Of a stretch of DNA of 64,000 bases, positions 46,995 to 58,900 are shown in pieces. Position 1 is the first letter of the stretch. Every line of letters starts with the position of its first letter. The notes under the pieces are model-generated. The model was not told where the DNA came from and did no database searches. It saw nothing but the letters and a program-made list of their open reading frames with translations. The DNA comes from Episyrphus balteatus. Taxonomy: Eukaryota; Arthropoda; Insecta; Diptera; Syrphidae. The stretch spans positions 161,793,718 through 161,857,717 of the forward strand of contig NC_079134.1 of NCBI RefSeq assembly GCF_945859705.1. The letters are read 5' to 3'. The translations under genes and the position numbers were made by a program.

Positions 46995-49270
46995 AGAATT
47001 GACAAAAAAAAACAGTATACATCACACGGCCCTACACATTTCTCTTAAATTATATGTTTCTATTAACTTATGTGATCTAAATTTGCTGCAATTCGATAGT
47101 AATAATGTAAATTATAAATTGGATTTTATGAATGCTGATTATGAAGCAATGTGTAATTTTCTTAATGATTTCGATTGGCATATATGCCTTGGTTCTTCTA
47201 ATTTGGAATCGGCCTTTGCGGTTTTTAGGAACATATTAGAAACTGCAGTTTCTAGGTATGTCCCAGTAAAGCCATTAAAACGCTTTAACAATAAACCCGT
47301 ATGGTTTAATAAGAGCCTATCAAGACTCAAAAATGCAATGCTCAAAACGTATAAAAACACTAAACTAAATCCATCTCTACAGTGCCAATTTCGTCAACTA
47401 AGGTCTGAATATGAATTTTTAAAAAAATTTATATTCAGACAATATATGTGTACACTTGAGTCAAATATAAAACAAAATTCAAAATGTTTTTGGTCCTTTA
47501 TCAATGATAAGAGGAAGTCTTTTGGAATTCCAGGCCATATGGTTCATGATGGTGTTACTGCTGATAATTTGCAGCAAATATGCAATATGTTTGCTTCTTA
47601 TTTTCAATCTAACTTTTTAAATGATTCACTCGTTTATAATTCAACATTTTCAAATGCTTCATGTGTTGATTTGGGAAATCTTTCTGTATCTGAAGAAGAA
47701 ATTTGTTCAATTTTATCGTCATTAGAAGCTAGTCCGAAAATCTCTCCTGATAATTTGGCACCAATATTTTTCAAATCATGTAAAGTAAGTTTAGTCAAAC
47801 CATTATGCATAATTTTTAACAAGTCTTTGGCAAGCGGTGTGTTTTTGGATTGTTGGAAAACTTCATTAATAACTCCCATACATAAAGCCGGTTGTAAAAC
47901 TCACGTAGAAAACTACAGACCTATAGCTAAGCTTCAACTGTTGCCAAAAATATTCGAAGCGGTTGTAAAAAACAAATTGTTTGAAATTATAAGGAGTCAT
48001 ATTTCTGAGTATCAACACGGCTTTATGAATGGGAGATCCACTGCTACAAATTTGGCTATTTTTACAAATTTTTGCATAAATAATATGGAGAGGCGTCACC
48101 AAGTTGACACAATCTTTACTGATTTTGAGAAAGCTTTTGATCGGGTCCAACACACAGTTTTGGTAAAAAAGCTTGAACAGTTTGGTTTACATTCGACCAT
48201 TTTGAGCTGGATCCACAGCTATTTAACAAACCGTAAACAGTATGTTAAGATTGGTTTGTATAAGTCTCAAGCTATTTATAACTTTTCAGGAGTTCCTCAG
48301 GGCAGCCATCTCGGCCCTCTTCTGTTCTTGCTATTCATTAATGACTTACCTTCTTTTGTTAAATACTCAAACTGCCTCATGTTCGCAGATGATTTAAAAT
48401 TGTTTAAGTCCATAACTTCAGACTCTGATGCTAAGGAACTTCAAGAAGATATTAATAATATAACATATTGGTGTTGTATTAATGGATTAAATTTTAATAT
48501 TGGTAAGTGTTCGGTCTTAACGTTTGCTAAAATAACATCTCCAATTGTATTTCAATATGAAGTTAGAAACACCATCCTAAAAAGAGTCGAAAATAATAAA
48601 GATCTGGGAGTAATCTTTGATTATCAGTTAAATTTTGCTATGCACTATGACTACATAATTTCAAAGGCAAATTCTCTATTAGGTTTCATATATAGAAATA
48701 CAAAAGATTTTCAAGATCCACACACACTCAAAGCATTATATAACTCGTTAATACGATCTAGATTAGAGTACTGCTGTATTATATGGAGTCCTTACTGCCA
48801 AAAGAGTTCTGTTCGCATTGAAAAGGTCCAGAAAAGGTTTACGAAATTTGCTCTGCGCAAGATGCATTGGAATGGTGACTTGCCAAATTATGATGCCAGA
48901 TGTGGTTTACTAGGCCTTAAGCCATTAAGCAAAAGGCGGACTTATTATTCTGTTTTATTTGCGCAAGACGTTTTAACAAATCACCTTGATTGTCCTTATT
49001 TGCTTTCATTGTTTAATGTTTACGCTCCGTCTCGTACTTTACGTCCTAGAGATGAATATTTTTTATATGTTCCTAAACATCGCACAAACTATGGTCTTAA
49101 TGAACCCGTAACTTCTGCATGTACAAATTTTAATTTATATTCAGATAAAATTGATTTCAATATGAATAGACCTTATTATAAAAATCTTATCATGAACTTA
49201 ATGTAAAAATGTTATCTGTTATTGCTATGTGAAACTTTTGTAACTTATTTTTATTATTATTATTATTTTA
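46995..49270 (+). mobile_element. 5'-truncated non-LTR retrotransposon (CR1/Jockey group)
   Basis: Contains an intact reverse transcriptase frame, the tail of an endonuclease domain at its start and a TTA-rich 3' end (about 49,250-49,266). ORF1 and most of the endonuclease are missing, as expected from incomplete target-primed reverse transcription. It lies on the same strand as, and just downstream of, the possible signal-peptide exon. Confidence 0.85.
46999..49206 (+). CDS. LINE reverse transcriptase (ORF2 fragment, 735 aa)
   Basis: RNA-templated DNA polymerase of a non-LTR retrotransposon. The beginning (HHTALHISL) looks like the degenerate SDH end of the apurinic-type endonuclease, so the frame is truncated and its first ATG at 46999 is arbitrary. 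Reverse transcriptase blocks follow in order: ENYRPIAKLQLLPKIFE, DFEKAFDRV (Asp 375), GVPQGSHLGPLLFLLFINDL (from 431) and FADD (462-465, the catalytic Asp pair). The thumb-like C-terminus has RLEYCCIIWSP, EKVQKRFTKFALR and ends EPVTSACTNFNLY, usual for CR1/Jockey-group elements. No stop or frameshift occurs in 735 codons, suggesting a fairly recent insertion. Exact clade not determined. Confidence 0.88.
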   Translation: MTKKNSIHHTALHISLKLYVSINLCDLNLLQFDSNNVNYKLDFMNADYEAMCNFLNDFDWHICLGSSNLESAFAVFRNILETAVSRYVPVKPLKRFNNKPVWFNKSLSRLKNAMLKTYKNTKLNPSLQCQFRQLRSEYEFLKKFIFRQYMCTLESNIKQNSKCFWSFINDKRKSFGIPGHMVHDGVTADNLQQICNMFASYFQSNFLNDSLVYNSTFSNASCVDLGNLSVSEEEICSILSSLEASPKISPDNLAPIFFKSCKVSLVKPLCIIFNKSLASGVFLDCWKTSLITPIHKAGCKTHVENYRPIAKLQLLPKIFEAVVKNKLFEIIRSHISEYQHGFMNGRSTATNLAIFTNFCINNMERRHQVDTIFTDFEKAFDRVQHTVLVKKLEQFGLHSTILSWIHSYLTNRKQYVKIGLYKSQAIYNFSGVPQGSHLGPLLFLLFINDLPSFVKYSNCLMFADDLKLFKSITSDSDAKELQEDINNITYWCCINGLNFNIGKCSVLTFAKITSPIVFQYEVRNTILKRVENNKDLGVIFDYQLNFAMHYDYIISKANSLLGFIYRNTKDFQDPHTLKALYNSLIRSRLEYCCIIWSPYCQKSSVRIEKVQKRFTKFALRKMHWNGDLPNYDARCGLLGLKPLSKRRTYYSVLFAQDVLTNHLDCPYLLSLFNVYAPSRTLRPRDEYFLYVPKHRTNYGLNEPVTSACTNFNLYSDKIDFNMNRPYYKNLIMNLM

Positions 49271-50384
49271 TATATGTATGTACTTTTTTAATTATAAATC
49301 TAGTCTATGAAAGTAACTCTTGTTAGACGTTAAATTAAATAAATAAGAATTGGAAATAGATTCGATCATTGCTCCGGATTTACACGCCATAATTGGTGCT
49401 GCAGTCCCCGATGAACTTTGAATATTAAATCCGTTTCGAATGGTTGCACACTGGATGAGTGTGCGCAAATCTTTTTGCATATCTAAATAAGAAATCAGAG
49501 CAAAACTCCAGAAAGTCTATGCCTCGAGTCTTTGGGTTTCTAAAGATTGGATGTGCATCTTCTACGACTCCTTCTCTCAATATGGAGGCAGAGAAGATTT
49601 AAAATAAATTTAAAGCGTGTCGGCGTATATTCACTTAGAAGGGAACCTTTCACAGCATGAATCGGTAATCGGTTCGTAGACGTGACTTCTTAAATGGTTT
49701 CAAGCTCTTTGACCATAAAACGATTAGAAGAGGATTTGAAAAGCCTGTATTTTTGAGAGAGTGCTACTCTTTGGTCTATATTCATTTGGAGAATGGAACT
49801 GTATAGCATGGAACTATCATAGTTGCCGATAACTATGCTGAAAGATTAAATTAAATGACAGGGCGAGTGCTGTTAAAAGATTGCTTTTCAATTAGCTTCA
49901 ATATAATTGAATTCTTTTGTTCCAATTTGCGATTATTAGGTAGAATCTAAGAGATTACTTCCAACTTAATCTATGGCAGAGCCTGGATAAGTATTAAAAC
50001 ATGGTTAATTAATCTTGAAGTGTATTTAATTTTAAAGTCAGATAAGGTTTCTTATGATATGGATCGGTGTAGACTGTAGACCATTGTTCCAGCTGGTAAA
50101 GGTAGGTACATATATTCTAAAGCGACTTTCCTTTTTTGATATTTGGATTTCATAGTTGTCAAATGTAAATGTTTATTTTTCCTTCACACAATGTTTTATT
50201 TACATTCCTGTAAGTTCTTATATTGTTTTTAACAAGAAAAAAAATAATATTTGTCTGACTAGTAAATTTTTAGTATAACTACATATCTAATACGGTAACG
50301 CTTTGTTGTATCTCACCGTGTTTCACCAACTTCACCGATATAAAAACTTACGGGATTGTAAATGGAACGTTGTGTCACGATTTC
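49271..50384. other. Non-coding sequence, nothing recognised
   Basis: No exon or repeat I can support. It would be intronic if the 46774/55763 gene model is right. Confidence 0.4.
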
Positions 50385-50725
50385 AAAGTGGTTGGTAAAG
50401 AACTTTTCGAGATTTGCTATTAAAAGCAAACGAACATGAAATATACCATAAACAGGTTGATTTCAACTTGAGATTTCTCGTAGAACAAAATACATATTAA
50501 AAAATTCAAACGGATTTAAAAAGACAAAATTTTAGAAACTGTTCCAAACTTAGTTAAAACAAATACCTAATCAAACCTCGAAAATTGGTAAAAAGGGGCA
50601 TTTTTGATTTTCTAACGGAAGTATCTCAAAAACGTGATCGGATTCAAGCTTACCACACCAAGATCCTTTAGAAAAGTATAGTTTAATTTCTGTAATAAAA
50701 AAAAGGTTAATATTATTGGCCAGTG
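50385..50725. mobile_element. Decayed copy of the CACTGGTCAA Harbinger-type MITE
   Basis: Shares AAGAACTTTTCGAGA, GTTGATTTCAAC, GATTTTCTAACGG and a terminal GGCCAGTG followed by TAA with the 38987-39435 element. The left inverted arm is largely lost. Confidence 0.55.
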
Positions 50726-50824
50726 TAATTTGTGTACTATATTTCATAGTTTGCAAGGAAGCGGGATTTTCTGAAAGACTTTCACAAAGAAAGACTAGCA
50801 CAATTTCGTCTGGGTAAAGTAAGA

Positions 50825-51165
50825 ACAACAAAAACATTACTGTTAAAAAAAAGAGCCAAGTTCTCCTATGTTGAAATTATGCTAGCACAAAAAGTACTGA
50901 AATGTAAAAGTGTACAAAGTTCTAAAGCTTGGCTTTAAATTTGTATAAATAAAATTTTGGTTGTTAACTTGGCAATTTAACTTTAAATTACCGATTTTTA
51001 AAGCTATTTGAAAAATTGCCAAGTAAACAATCAAAATTTTATTTATACAAATTTAAAGCCAAGCTTTAGAACTTTGTACACTTTTACATTTCAGTACTTT
51101 TTGTGCTAGCATAATTTCAACATAGGAGAACTTGGCTCTTTTTTTAACAGTAATGTTTTTGTTGT
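50825..51165. repeat. Near-perfect 341-bp hairpin (long inverted repeat)
   Basis: The first arm (about 50825-50975) starts ACAACAAAAACATTACTG and the second ends with its complement. About 145 bp pair without visible mismatch, including GAGCCAAGTTCTCC and GCTAGCACAAAAAGTACTG. Weaker pairing (AACTTGGCAATTT) continues into the loop. No target duplication was found, so it is either a MITE or a foldback duplication. Confidence 0.85.
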
Positions 51166-51229
51166 GATTTCACTTCTTTTTGCAAGGTTTTGCTGTAGAA
51201 ATTAAAATCTCTATAATTGATGAAAATTC

Positions 51230-51960
51230 AGATAAAATGGGCGGTTACCACGCCCCTTGTCTAAAATTCTCAAATTTTAATTTTTTTCTTTTGTAATAAC
51301 TACCAGATCTACCATTTTGCCAAGTTTCAAGAGTCTACAATAATCAGAAGTGCTCTAAAATATTTGATGTAAATTAAGTGAAAATGGGCGGTTACCACGC
51401 CCCCTATCTAAAATTCTCAAATTAAAAATTTTTTTCTTTGTATAAACTACCAGTTCTACCATTTTACTAAGTTTCAAGATTCTACGATAATCAGAAGTGC
51501 TCTAAAATATTTGATGTAAATTAAGCGAAAATGGGCGGTTACCACGCCCAATTCTCAGATTTTAAATTTTTTCCTTTGTATAAACTACCAGCTCTACCAT
51601 TCTACTAAATTTCAAGATTCTACGATATTCAGAAGTGCTCTAAAATATTTGATGTAAATTAAGTGAAAATGGGCGGCGTGGTAACCGCCCATTTTCACTT
51701 AATTGGCGAAAATTCTCAAATTAAAAATTTTTTTCTTTGTATAAACTACCAGTTCTACCATTCTACTAAATTTCAAGATTCTACGATAGTCAGAAGTGCT
51801 CTATAATAATTGATGAAAATTCGGCGAAAATGGGCGGTTACCACGCCCCCCCTGAATTGAAAATCCCAAATTTTCGATTTTTCCTTTGTATACACCACAA
51901 GTCCTATCACCATGTAAAATTTCAAGTTTCTACGATAGCGGGAAGTTCTCCATAATTTTG
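51230..51960. repeat. 147-bp tandem array with one inverted junction
   Basis: GGGCGGTTACCACGCCC recurs at 51239, 51386 and 51533 (exact 147-bp steps) and again at 51832. At 51656-51704 the motif appears back to back: AATTAAGTGAAAATGGGCGG, then CCGCCCATTTTCACTTAATT. Each unit also carries CAGAAGTGCTCTA. It is followed by a short GTCAGTGA tract (51966-51995) and TATCTCAGAAACTACTCATC. Confidence 0.85.
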
Positions 51961-52204
51961 ATGATCTGTCAGTGAGTCAGTGAGTCAATGAGTCAGTTAC
52001 GGTTTTCGCGATTTTTGAAGTCCTATATCTCAGAAACTACTCATCGTAAAAAGTTGAAATTTTGTGAGGAATTTGGGTTCAACAAATGTAGCAAGTTTGA
52101 GATTTCTGGCATATTTGGTGTGGAAGTTAGAGGGGGGTCGAAAATGGCCTGAGTTGTTTCCTGTAAATAAGGGTGTAGTGCCAAAGTTGCTAGAGAACTT
52201 GGCT

Positions 52205-52325
52205 GGGCACTACCGTGCCCCTTGATTTTTACAGATATGCCCTTAATAGTTACTCCACCCTGTTGATCCAATTCTAGGTCGTTCAAGAACAGGATAAATA
52301 GCGGAGCACTGAGGACGCAATAGTG
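52205..52325 (-). pseudogene. Reverse transcriptase fragment
   Basis: Minus-strand frame reads CVLSAPLFILFLNDLEL, then GGVTIKGISVKI, matching the pattern before the catalytic YADD box in non-LTR elements (pattern VLSPLLFxLFxNDLE). The YADD box itself is lost. It abuts the 147-bp array, whose far flank may derive from the same element. Confidence 0.5.
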
Positions 52326-54915
52326 AAATATAAATCTTGTTTTTTAATTCAAAACCCATCTTTAATGGTCCTTCTTTTCTTAGTTTATGCTGCAAAAGTT
52401 AACCCACTTGTAAGACAATTCGCTACCCCAACTCCTGAGTTTTTGAACATCGAAGTCAGTTAAAGTTTAACACAGCTTTCTTTCAGTAAAAATAAGTTGG
52501 AATAAATGATTTAGAACAACAATTTGAAAGAGAAAATCCATATAAAAAGAGATTTAAAAATAAAGTTGGCTTTGAAGCGTTTTCATGGAAAAAAGTTTAG
52601 CTAACCTATTTTAAATAATTCTCATCCAAACGCCTAAATGATAACATTGGTTTTCTCCTTTCAAGCTGATATAGTGGCAAGAGTTCTAAATAAATAAATA
52701 AATAAATTTAAAATACAAGAAATGTTCTCCCACGCTGAAAAAAACATTTGTATAATCTTTACAGAATATTCCTTCTGAAAGCTCGAATCCGTTAAACTGC
52801 ATTGCCGACGGCAAACAACTACTAGGGTTCCCAACCGTACTATATTATGTTATTATGCATGTATATAGTATTGTACATACTATATTCGTTTTCTATAAAA
52901 ATGAAATTGTTAATTGAAAAATTTAATGTGAGAACCTTATGATAAACAATTTTTTAAATAATACAAGAAGTTGAAAAAAAAAATACAGAGTCTATACAAA
53001 TTAATATTCAACAGCTGACACAAAAGATTCTTAACTTTTTTACTTTTCTTATAAATACTATATTTGTTTGAAAAGTAATATATTTTTTAACAGTGGCCGT
53101 CGCGTCGGCAACATCAATTTTTTTTGAGAGTTTAAAATAAGATTTAAAAAATAGTTAAATAATGCTAGTTTGTTTAAGATTTGTGAGGAATTCAGAAAAA
53201 AATTACTTTTATCTTTAACTTTATTAAAGTTCTTAATGATCTCGTTGCTGCAACAACATTTGCATTTTAACATTTTATACGCACACTCAACCTTTATCAC
53301 AAGTCATCATCATAACACATTTAACAACTTAACATGGCAAACCATGGACCACTTCTCCGTAGCTTCTAAGTCGACAATAAAATACATATAGAAGTATAGA
53401 CCCACCCTATCACCTATAACATAAAAATAGTCTTCTGCAAAATATCATTGCACTCCTTTGAGCAGTTTCTAACATGACGGTTCAATTTCTGCAGCATTAG
53501 TGATATCGCAGCAGTTTCTACAACTGTCAGTGATAATTTATGTCAACCAATGTTAGGTACCTAAAAATGGAAAACGGGTCTTCTCGTCGTTTCGTTACAC
53601 AATATCTGAATCAGCGAAGAAGCGACATCCTTTACAAGAGACTCTCTAACGAACAGCCAGAAGAAATTTATGTTTACGTTTATTGAAGTCCGCAAGCTTA
53701 TGGATCCATTATAGAACAGAGCAGATGCTCCAGAAAGGTGAACTGGACACAAACTTATACAATTGACAAAAACAACATAGGTACTCTTCTGCTGCCACAT
53801 TGAGATTTGCCAACAACTTAGCCGACGGCGCACAGTGTGGCCAATCACGAATCTAGCTGGACAAAATTAATAACTCGCTTTAAATCGACTTTTTTTCTAA
53901 AGAGTTTTAAACAAATGAATGTGAATAAATAAAATTCTATAAAAAAGAAAGATTTTTTAAATAGAAATCTATAATTTCTGCAAAAAGTGGGTCAAAATAG
54001 TGATGAAGAAAATGCGTTTTTGAATTTATGTTTCCGTAAACATATTCTATGATTGGATATACTTAATTATTTTAAAAAACGCTTGAAAAATCTCAATAAA
54101 TAAAAACTCTATTGCTATTCACGAAAAAAGAGAGGCAGAATAATTAGTTTTTATTAAGAAATAGAACTTTTACACACGTTTTTGACAGGTGACATACATG
54201 ATTTATTTTCTCAATATCATGCTTTAAATTAAAATTTTAGCAATGATTTTAATTAAATATGCTTCACAATCATAAAAAATGGCATCACCTTTAAAAATAT
54301 CTGCAGATAATTTAAAAAAATAAGTAACTCCTTTTTGTGCGATGCAAACTTGAAACATAAGGGCCTATTAAAAACAGCTGTGTTTATATTACCTTCGATG
54401 TTTTTCAAGCTAATAATTCTCTAAATTTCTTCGTGACCCTATTTCTGGCCTTTTACACTTGCTTGCTTTTTGCATTGAACTTCTTTAAAATGTTCCGAAA
54501 GAAAAGCATCATTCATCAATGATAATGCCTGATTAGTTGAAAATTCCAGTGGTTTAGTGGTTCCAGAGGATCAGAACTTAATCTTTTATACATTTTGACC
54601 CTTCACTCAAAGAATATTTCAATAAATCCTTTCCGGTATTATTGGAATATGCTTTTTCAATTTTGCGGAGAGCGATTCTACTGATTTTAACTATTATCTA
54701 ATGGATAGGTGCACTTAGGAGACTTTTAACCTTCCGTTTGTTATATTTTCCCCGTTTTTTTAGTTTTTAAAAATTCTTTTCTACTTTTGTTTCCCTATCT
54801 ACTGTTTTTGTTTATTTAGTTATCAATCACATACCTAATATTGGTCAAGCAAAATGAAATTTATGTTTAAAGAGCGGTCCAAAGTGTCTTCCACCTTTTT
54901 TGTCTTTTTTTCGCT
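52326..54915. other. Non-coding sequence
   Basis: No supported gene. A minus-strand frame at 53561-53848 lies in locally GC-richer DNA but shows no recognisable domain. Confidence 0.4.
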
Positions 54916-54918
54916 TAA

Positions 54919-55070
54919 AGGCTTGGCCACACCGAAGGGTACATACGGTAGCGGTACGGGTAATTGTATGAAAAAATTTCCACAGCTGAATTTTGATGTT
55001 CCAGTTTGGAATTTTTTTCATACAATTACCCGTACCGCTACCGTATGTACCCTTCGGTGTGGCCAAGCCT
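54919..55070. mobile_element. 152-bp MITE with about 59-bp near-perfect inverted ends
   Basis: Ends AGGCTTGGCCACACCGAAGG and its complement pair through GTACATACGGTAGCGGTACG to ATTGTATGAAAAAA. Flanked by TAA (54916-54918 and 55071-55073), suggesting PIF/Harbinger. An alternative reading of the right edge gives TTAA, as for piggyBac. Confidence 0.8.
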
Positions 55071-55762
55071 TAACTTGAAGCACAAAACTTTTATATATGT
55101 TTTTAATTTTTATTTATTGTCAAAAATGTTCCAAAGATGATACCTGCTCATTAAAAGATCAAAAAAACTGTCTTTTCGATCTTATTTGGCAGTTTTGACA
55201 CATTTTTCGAAAATTTGTTTTTTTGAAAATCTTGACTTCATTTTGAAAAGTGAAAAAAGTTGTATGGCGGTCGAGAAAACGCGAGACATGTAAATAGCTA
55301 ATCTTAATGACAACACTCCACAATACATTAATTAATTAATTTCAGACCGGAAAAATGCGGAAAAATTAACTTTACCTCTAATTGAAAAACAAAGATATTT
55401 TTGTTTGCACTTCCTAGCCTTCTTACAGAATTTATATTTTTTTAAATAGTTGCAATGGTAATTAATAAATAAAAATTATAATACTTTACCTCCAAATGTA
55501 GGTTAACAATTAAAAAAAACAATTACAACAAAAAAACTACCACAGCGTTTTTAATCGTCAACCAAACTCAAGCGAAAAATAGAATACTTTGTATTATCTC
55601 CATCCAACTGTTGACAAAAACCAACTTTCAAGCTTAGCTTACGCTAATCCGAGATTAAAACAAAAAAACCAAACATGAATTACAGTTACCCATTGTATTG
55701 AGAAGCTCAACTCATGATTTAAAATCATGTGGCTAAACTTTTTTTTTTTCTATTTTGTCCAG

Positions 55763-55976
55763 TCAGATTGGCGAATTACCACACTGTGCGGCGGCTTCGG
55801 AAATACACACAAACTATTTGGGATGTGTCCAATGTCCAACAGATGGCTTGAGACATATAGAAATAAATTTACTGCACGAGAATGACATAGTTTGTGTAAT
55901 TATAACCGACGCGACATCAGACCGTCTTCCCAATAAATTATATAACCGACGACAGGTCAGGTGTTTCAATTCCTAA
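55763..55976 (+). CDS. Possible second exon of an unrecognised secreted or membrane protein
   Basis: Preceded by a pyrimidine-rich tract and acceptor TTTTGTCCAG. It enters in phase 2, matching the donor at 46928 (joined codon AG/T = Ser). It encodes IGELPHCAAASEIHTNY, a CVQC pair, then HENDIVCVIITDATSDR and NKLYNRRQ, without low-complexity bias. It may end at a weak donor (CAG/GTCAGG, 55955) or run to the stop at 55974-55976. An AATAAA at 56301-56306 would suit a last exon. I know no homologue. The long intron and weak donor keep this uncertain. Confidence 0.4.
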
Positions 55977-58900
55977 CATAAGCTAAGAGTGAGGACTTAA
56001 CTTCTCTACTAGCTGCTCTCTGTCGATTGATGTCACCCAGTAACGAGCTTAAGTGCTATTAGAGTCTTCCTTGGATCTCACAATTATATAGCTTCAATCT
56101 GAAGCAGACTTTCAGTAGAAGTGTTTTCCCCAGTTAATAGCTCATGAATTACAATTCGAGATCGTGTGATGTGCACGTGGTTGTGCTGCCGCCGACGATA
56201 ATATTCGCCTCCAGCGCAAGATCAAAAGTTCAAACTATATTTTTAAAATACAAAAAAGGCAATGCGGTAGATGCGATCATTATGCAAATGCAATTCGAGG
56301 AATAAAATCGATATTGGTACTGATAAATTATATCTTATGTTTAGATATGCTAATGAAGCTTCATTTACGTGAAAGTCTTGGCTAGAACTTGTGTAAAAGG
56401 TACGAGTTTATTAAGTGATGGTAGTCAAAAATATGTTAGGTTAAAGAAAGAGAATTCCTGTTGTATTGATATATTCTATTTGCATGTAGGTACCTCAGGG
56501 TGGTAAACTTGCACCGTAACTAGTTTTTCATCTTAATTTACATTTTTTGAAAAAAGAAAATAAAGTCGCAATAACTATATTGACAACTGCGTCGGTGAGC
56601 ATAAATATTTTATTAGTCAACAAGGTACAAGAATCTCATATACTCAAGCTCGTTAATTAAAATTGCTAGGCAATTTTTAACAGTTGGTTTTTCCGTAAGG
56701 AGTGAGTCCTTGCCCGTATTTTTCTTCTTTTCTGTATTATTTTTTTTTCTGTCTGAATGACTTCGGTGGTAAGTTACTATAAGACTGTAATTTAACCAAT
56801 CGAAGAACGCCCATTTCAGTCCATTAAATAGTTAAAGTTATGCTCGCAGGACATATCCACAGACCCACACGCTCATATTTATTGCAATGAGATTGAAAAT
56901 CGATTTGTAGATTTGCAATTACATATTTCTGACATGAAATGTTAGAGTTTATTTGCAGTGAAGCAGTTAAAGAGAGTAAAAATAGGAAAAAAAAAACGGA
57001 AATATACAATTTTAATTGAAATTTATTGTTATGGTTGAACTTTAATCGATTTTTTCATTTTAATTTAAACCGAGAATATGTTAATGTAACATGTTGTGGT
57101 TTTTCTTAAAATTCAAAGCAATTTAATAGATAAACAAATGATGTTTAAGAGACTTTTTTTTTTATAATTTGTATTTTAAGTACTAAGCCTACACCCACTT
57201 GAGACTGGTGGATATCAAAGAGGCATATAGAAGGCTTAACAAGCCTTAGACCAGAATAAAATTTGAATCAAAAAAATATGAAAAAACAAAGCTTATAGTA
57301 GTTAACCATAAGTGTAGGATGCGATAAATACATGCAAGTTGAATAATTACATACATATAGTTCATCATATTTCATCAAATCTTTCAGCTTCTATAAGGTA
57401 TTACGGAAGCTATACCTTTAATCTTCGAATATTAAGGTCTTAATGAAGCTTAAAAGAAGCTTAACTAAAGTTGTGACTTTTTAAAGATTTTCTATTTTGC
57501 ATTTAATTTCATTTGATTTAATGGTTTCTTTTCATTAAATTAACATTTCAGCATAAATATCTTAAATAGACTTTTTAAAAAATTCAGAATTGTTGTAGAT
57601 CGAATAGCTCGTAGCCCTTTCAGGAAAGGAAAAAAAAAGAGGTTGTCTGTAAAGCCGGTTTACGGACGATGATTTTACGTGATAACGTCGTAAGAAAACA
57701 GGTTGTGTGCTTTTAAAATGAGTCAATTGAAACGTTTATTTATTTCAAACAATCATAATTTACAAGAAAAAGCTTAAACAAAAAATTACCTCTTTTCTTT
57801 TCTCATTATATTAATTTTTTTTATTTTAAAAGCTTACAAAAAAAATTATACCATTAAAAAGCCAAATATTTCTTCTAAATAATAAAACAATTTTTTAAAT
57901 TTTTACAATGCGCAAAAAGTATTAAAATAATTTATTAAAAACAATCATTTCTTATGAAAAAAGTGAAAAAATCATTTCCATCACACAAAAAATCATTTTT
58001 TTGATATAACAACCTATAATAAATTTTATACTACCTGAAAGCTTATTGCTTCAGCTCAATATATATATAAAGATCATGTTTATTAGGCATCTACAAAAAG
58101 AGCTAGAATTTTTTGAACTCGATCAATTTTTATCAAAAAAGTAAAAAAAAAACATATCATTTTATGTTCTCACGCTATTGAATCAATTTTTTTTAGACAA
58201 CCTACAAATTTTATATCATGTAAAAGCTTATAATTTTACCTTTCATATGACGTTTAAATCTTATTTCTGCGATGCCTAGAAAAAAAGTTAGAATTTTTTA
58301 AAGCCAACCATGTCTACATTTCAAACTGAGAATACGGTTCTTCCCACACTGGTGGCTGTTCATGATCTCCACAGGTGTTTTGAAGTATTTCGCAAGTTTT
58401 TTAATTTAACATTGTGTAGCTTGTAGTAAATGTACAGTTATGTGTGATATAACAAATGAAAGGTAACATCATCAGGATGCTCAATAAAGTTAAATCAAAT
58501 TTGTATTTGCTTAAGATCAAAAGATAGAACCTGTTGAATAATAAAACTTTATTTTACCGTTATCTCAAAATTGTGACCACAAAATTGATTGAAATTGCGC
58601 AGATATAGTCCTGTCTATTATCTATCTACAATATAAATTTCATTTATTTATCTGTTTAAGAAAAAAAGATAAAAATAAAAAACGGTTAAAAAAGGTCAAA
58701 CAACTTGGGACAAAAAAAACTTGTTTTTCCCGTTATTCGGTCAAAAACCATTTTGAAATACCTACTAATTTTTTGCACATATATGAGCACAGTCATAGAC
58801 TACATGTTCTATAAGCTTGAGATTTTTTGAATGCTGTAAAAAATTTAAAAAAAATAAAAAACTCACCCAAAAATATACCAAAATAAGTAGTTGTTTTTCA

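Noticed and set aside
53561..53848. Minus-strand 95-codon frame in GC-richer DNA
   Set aside because: No motif, signal or splice evidence; kept only as unexplained sequence.
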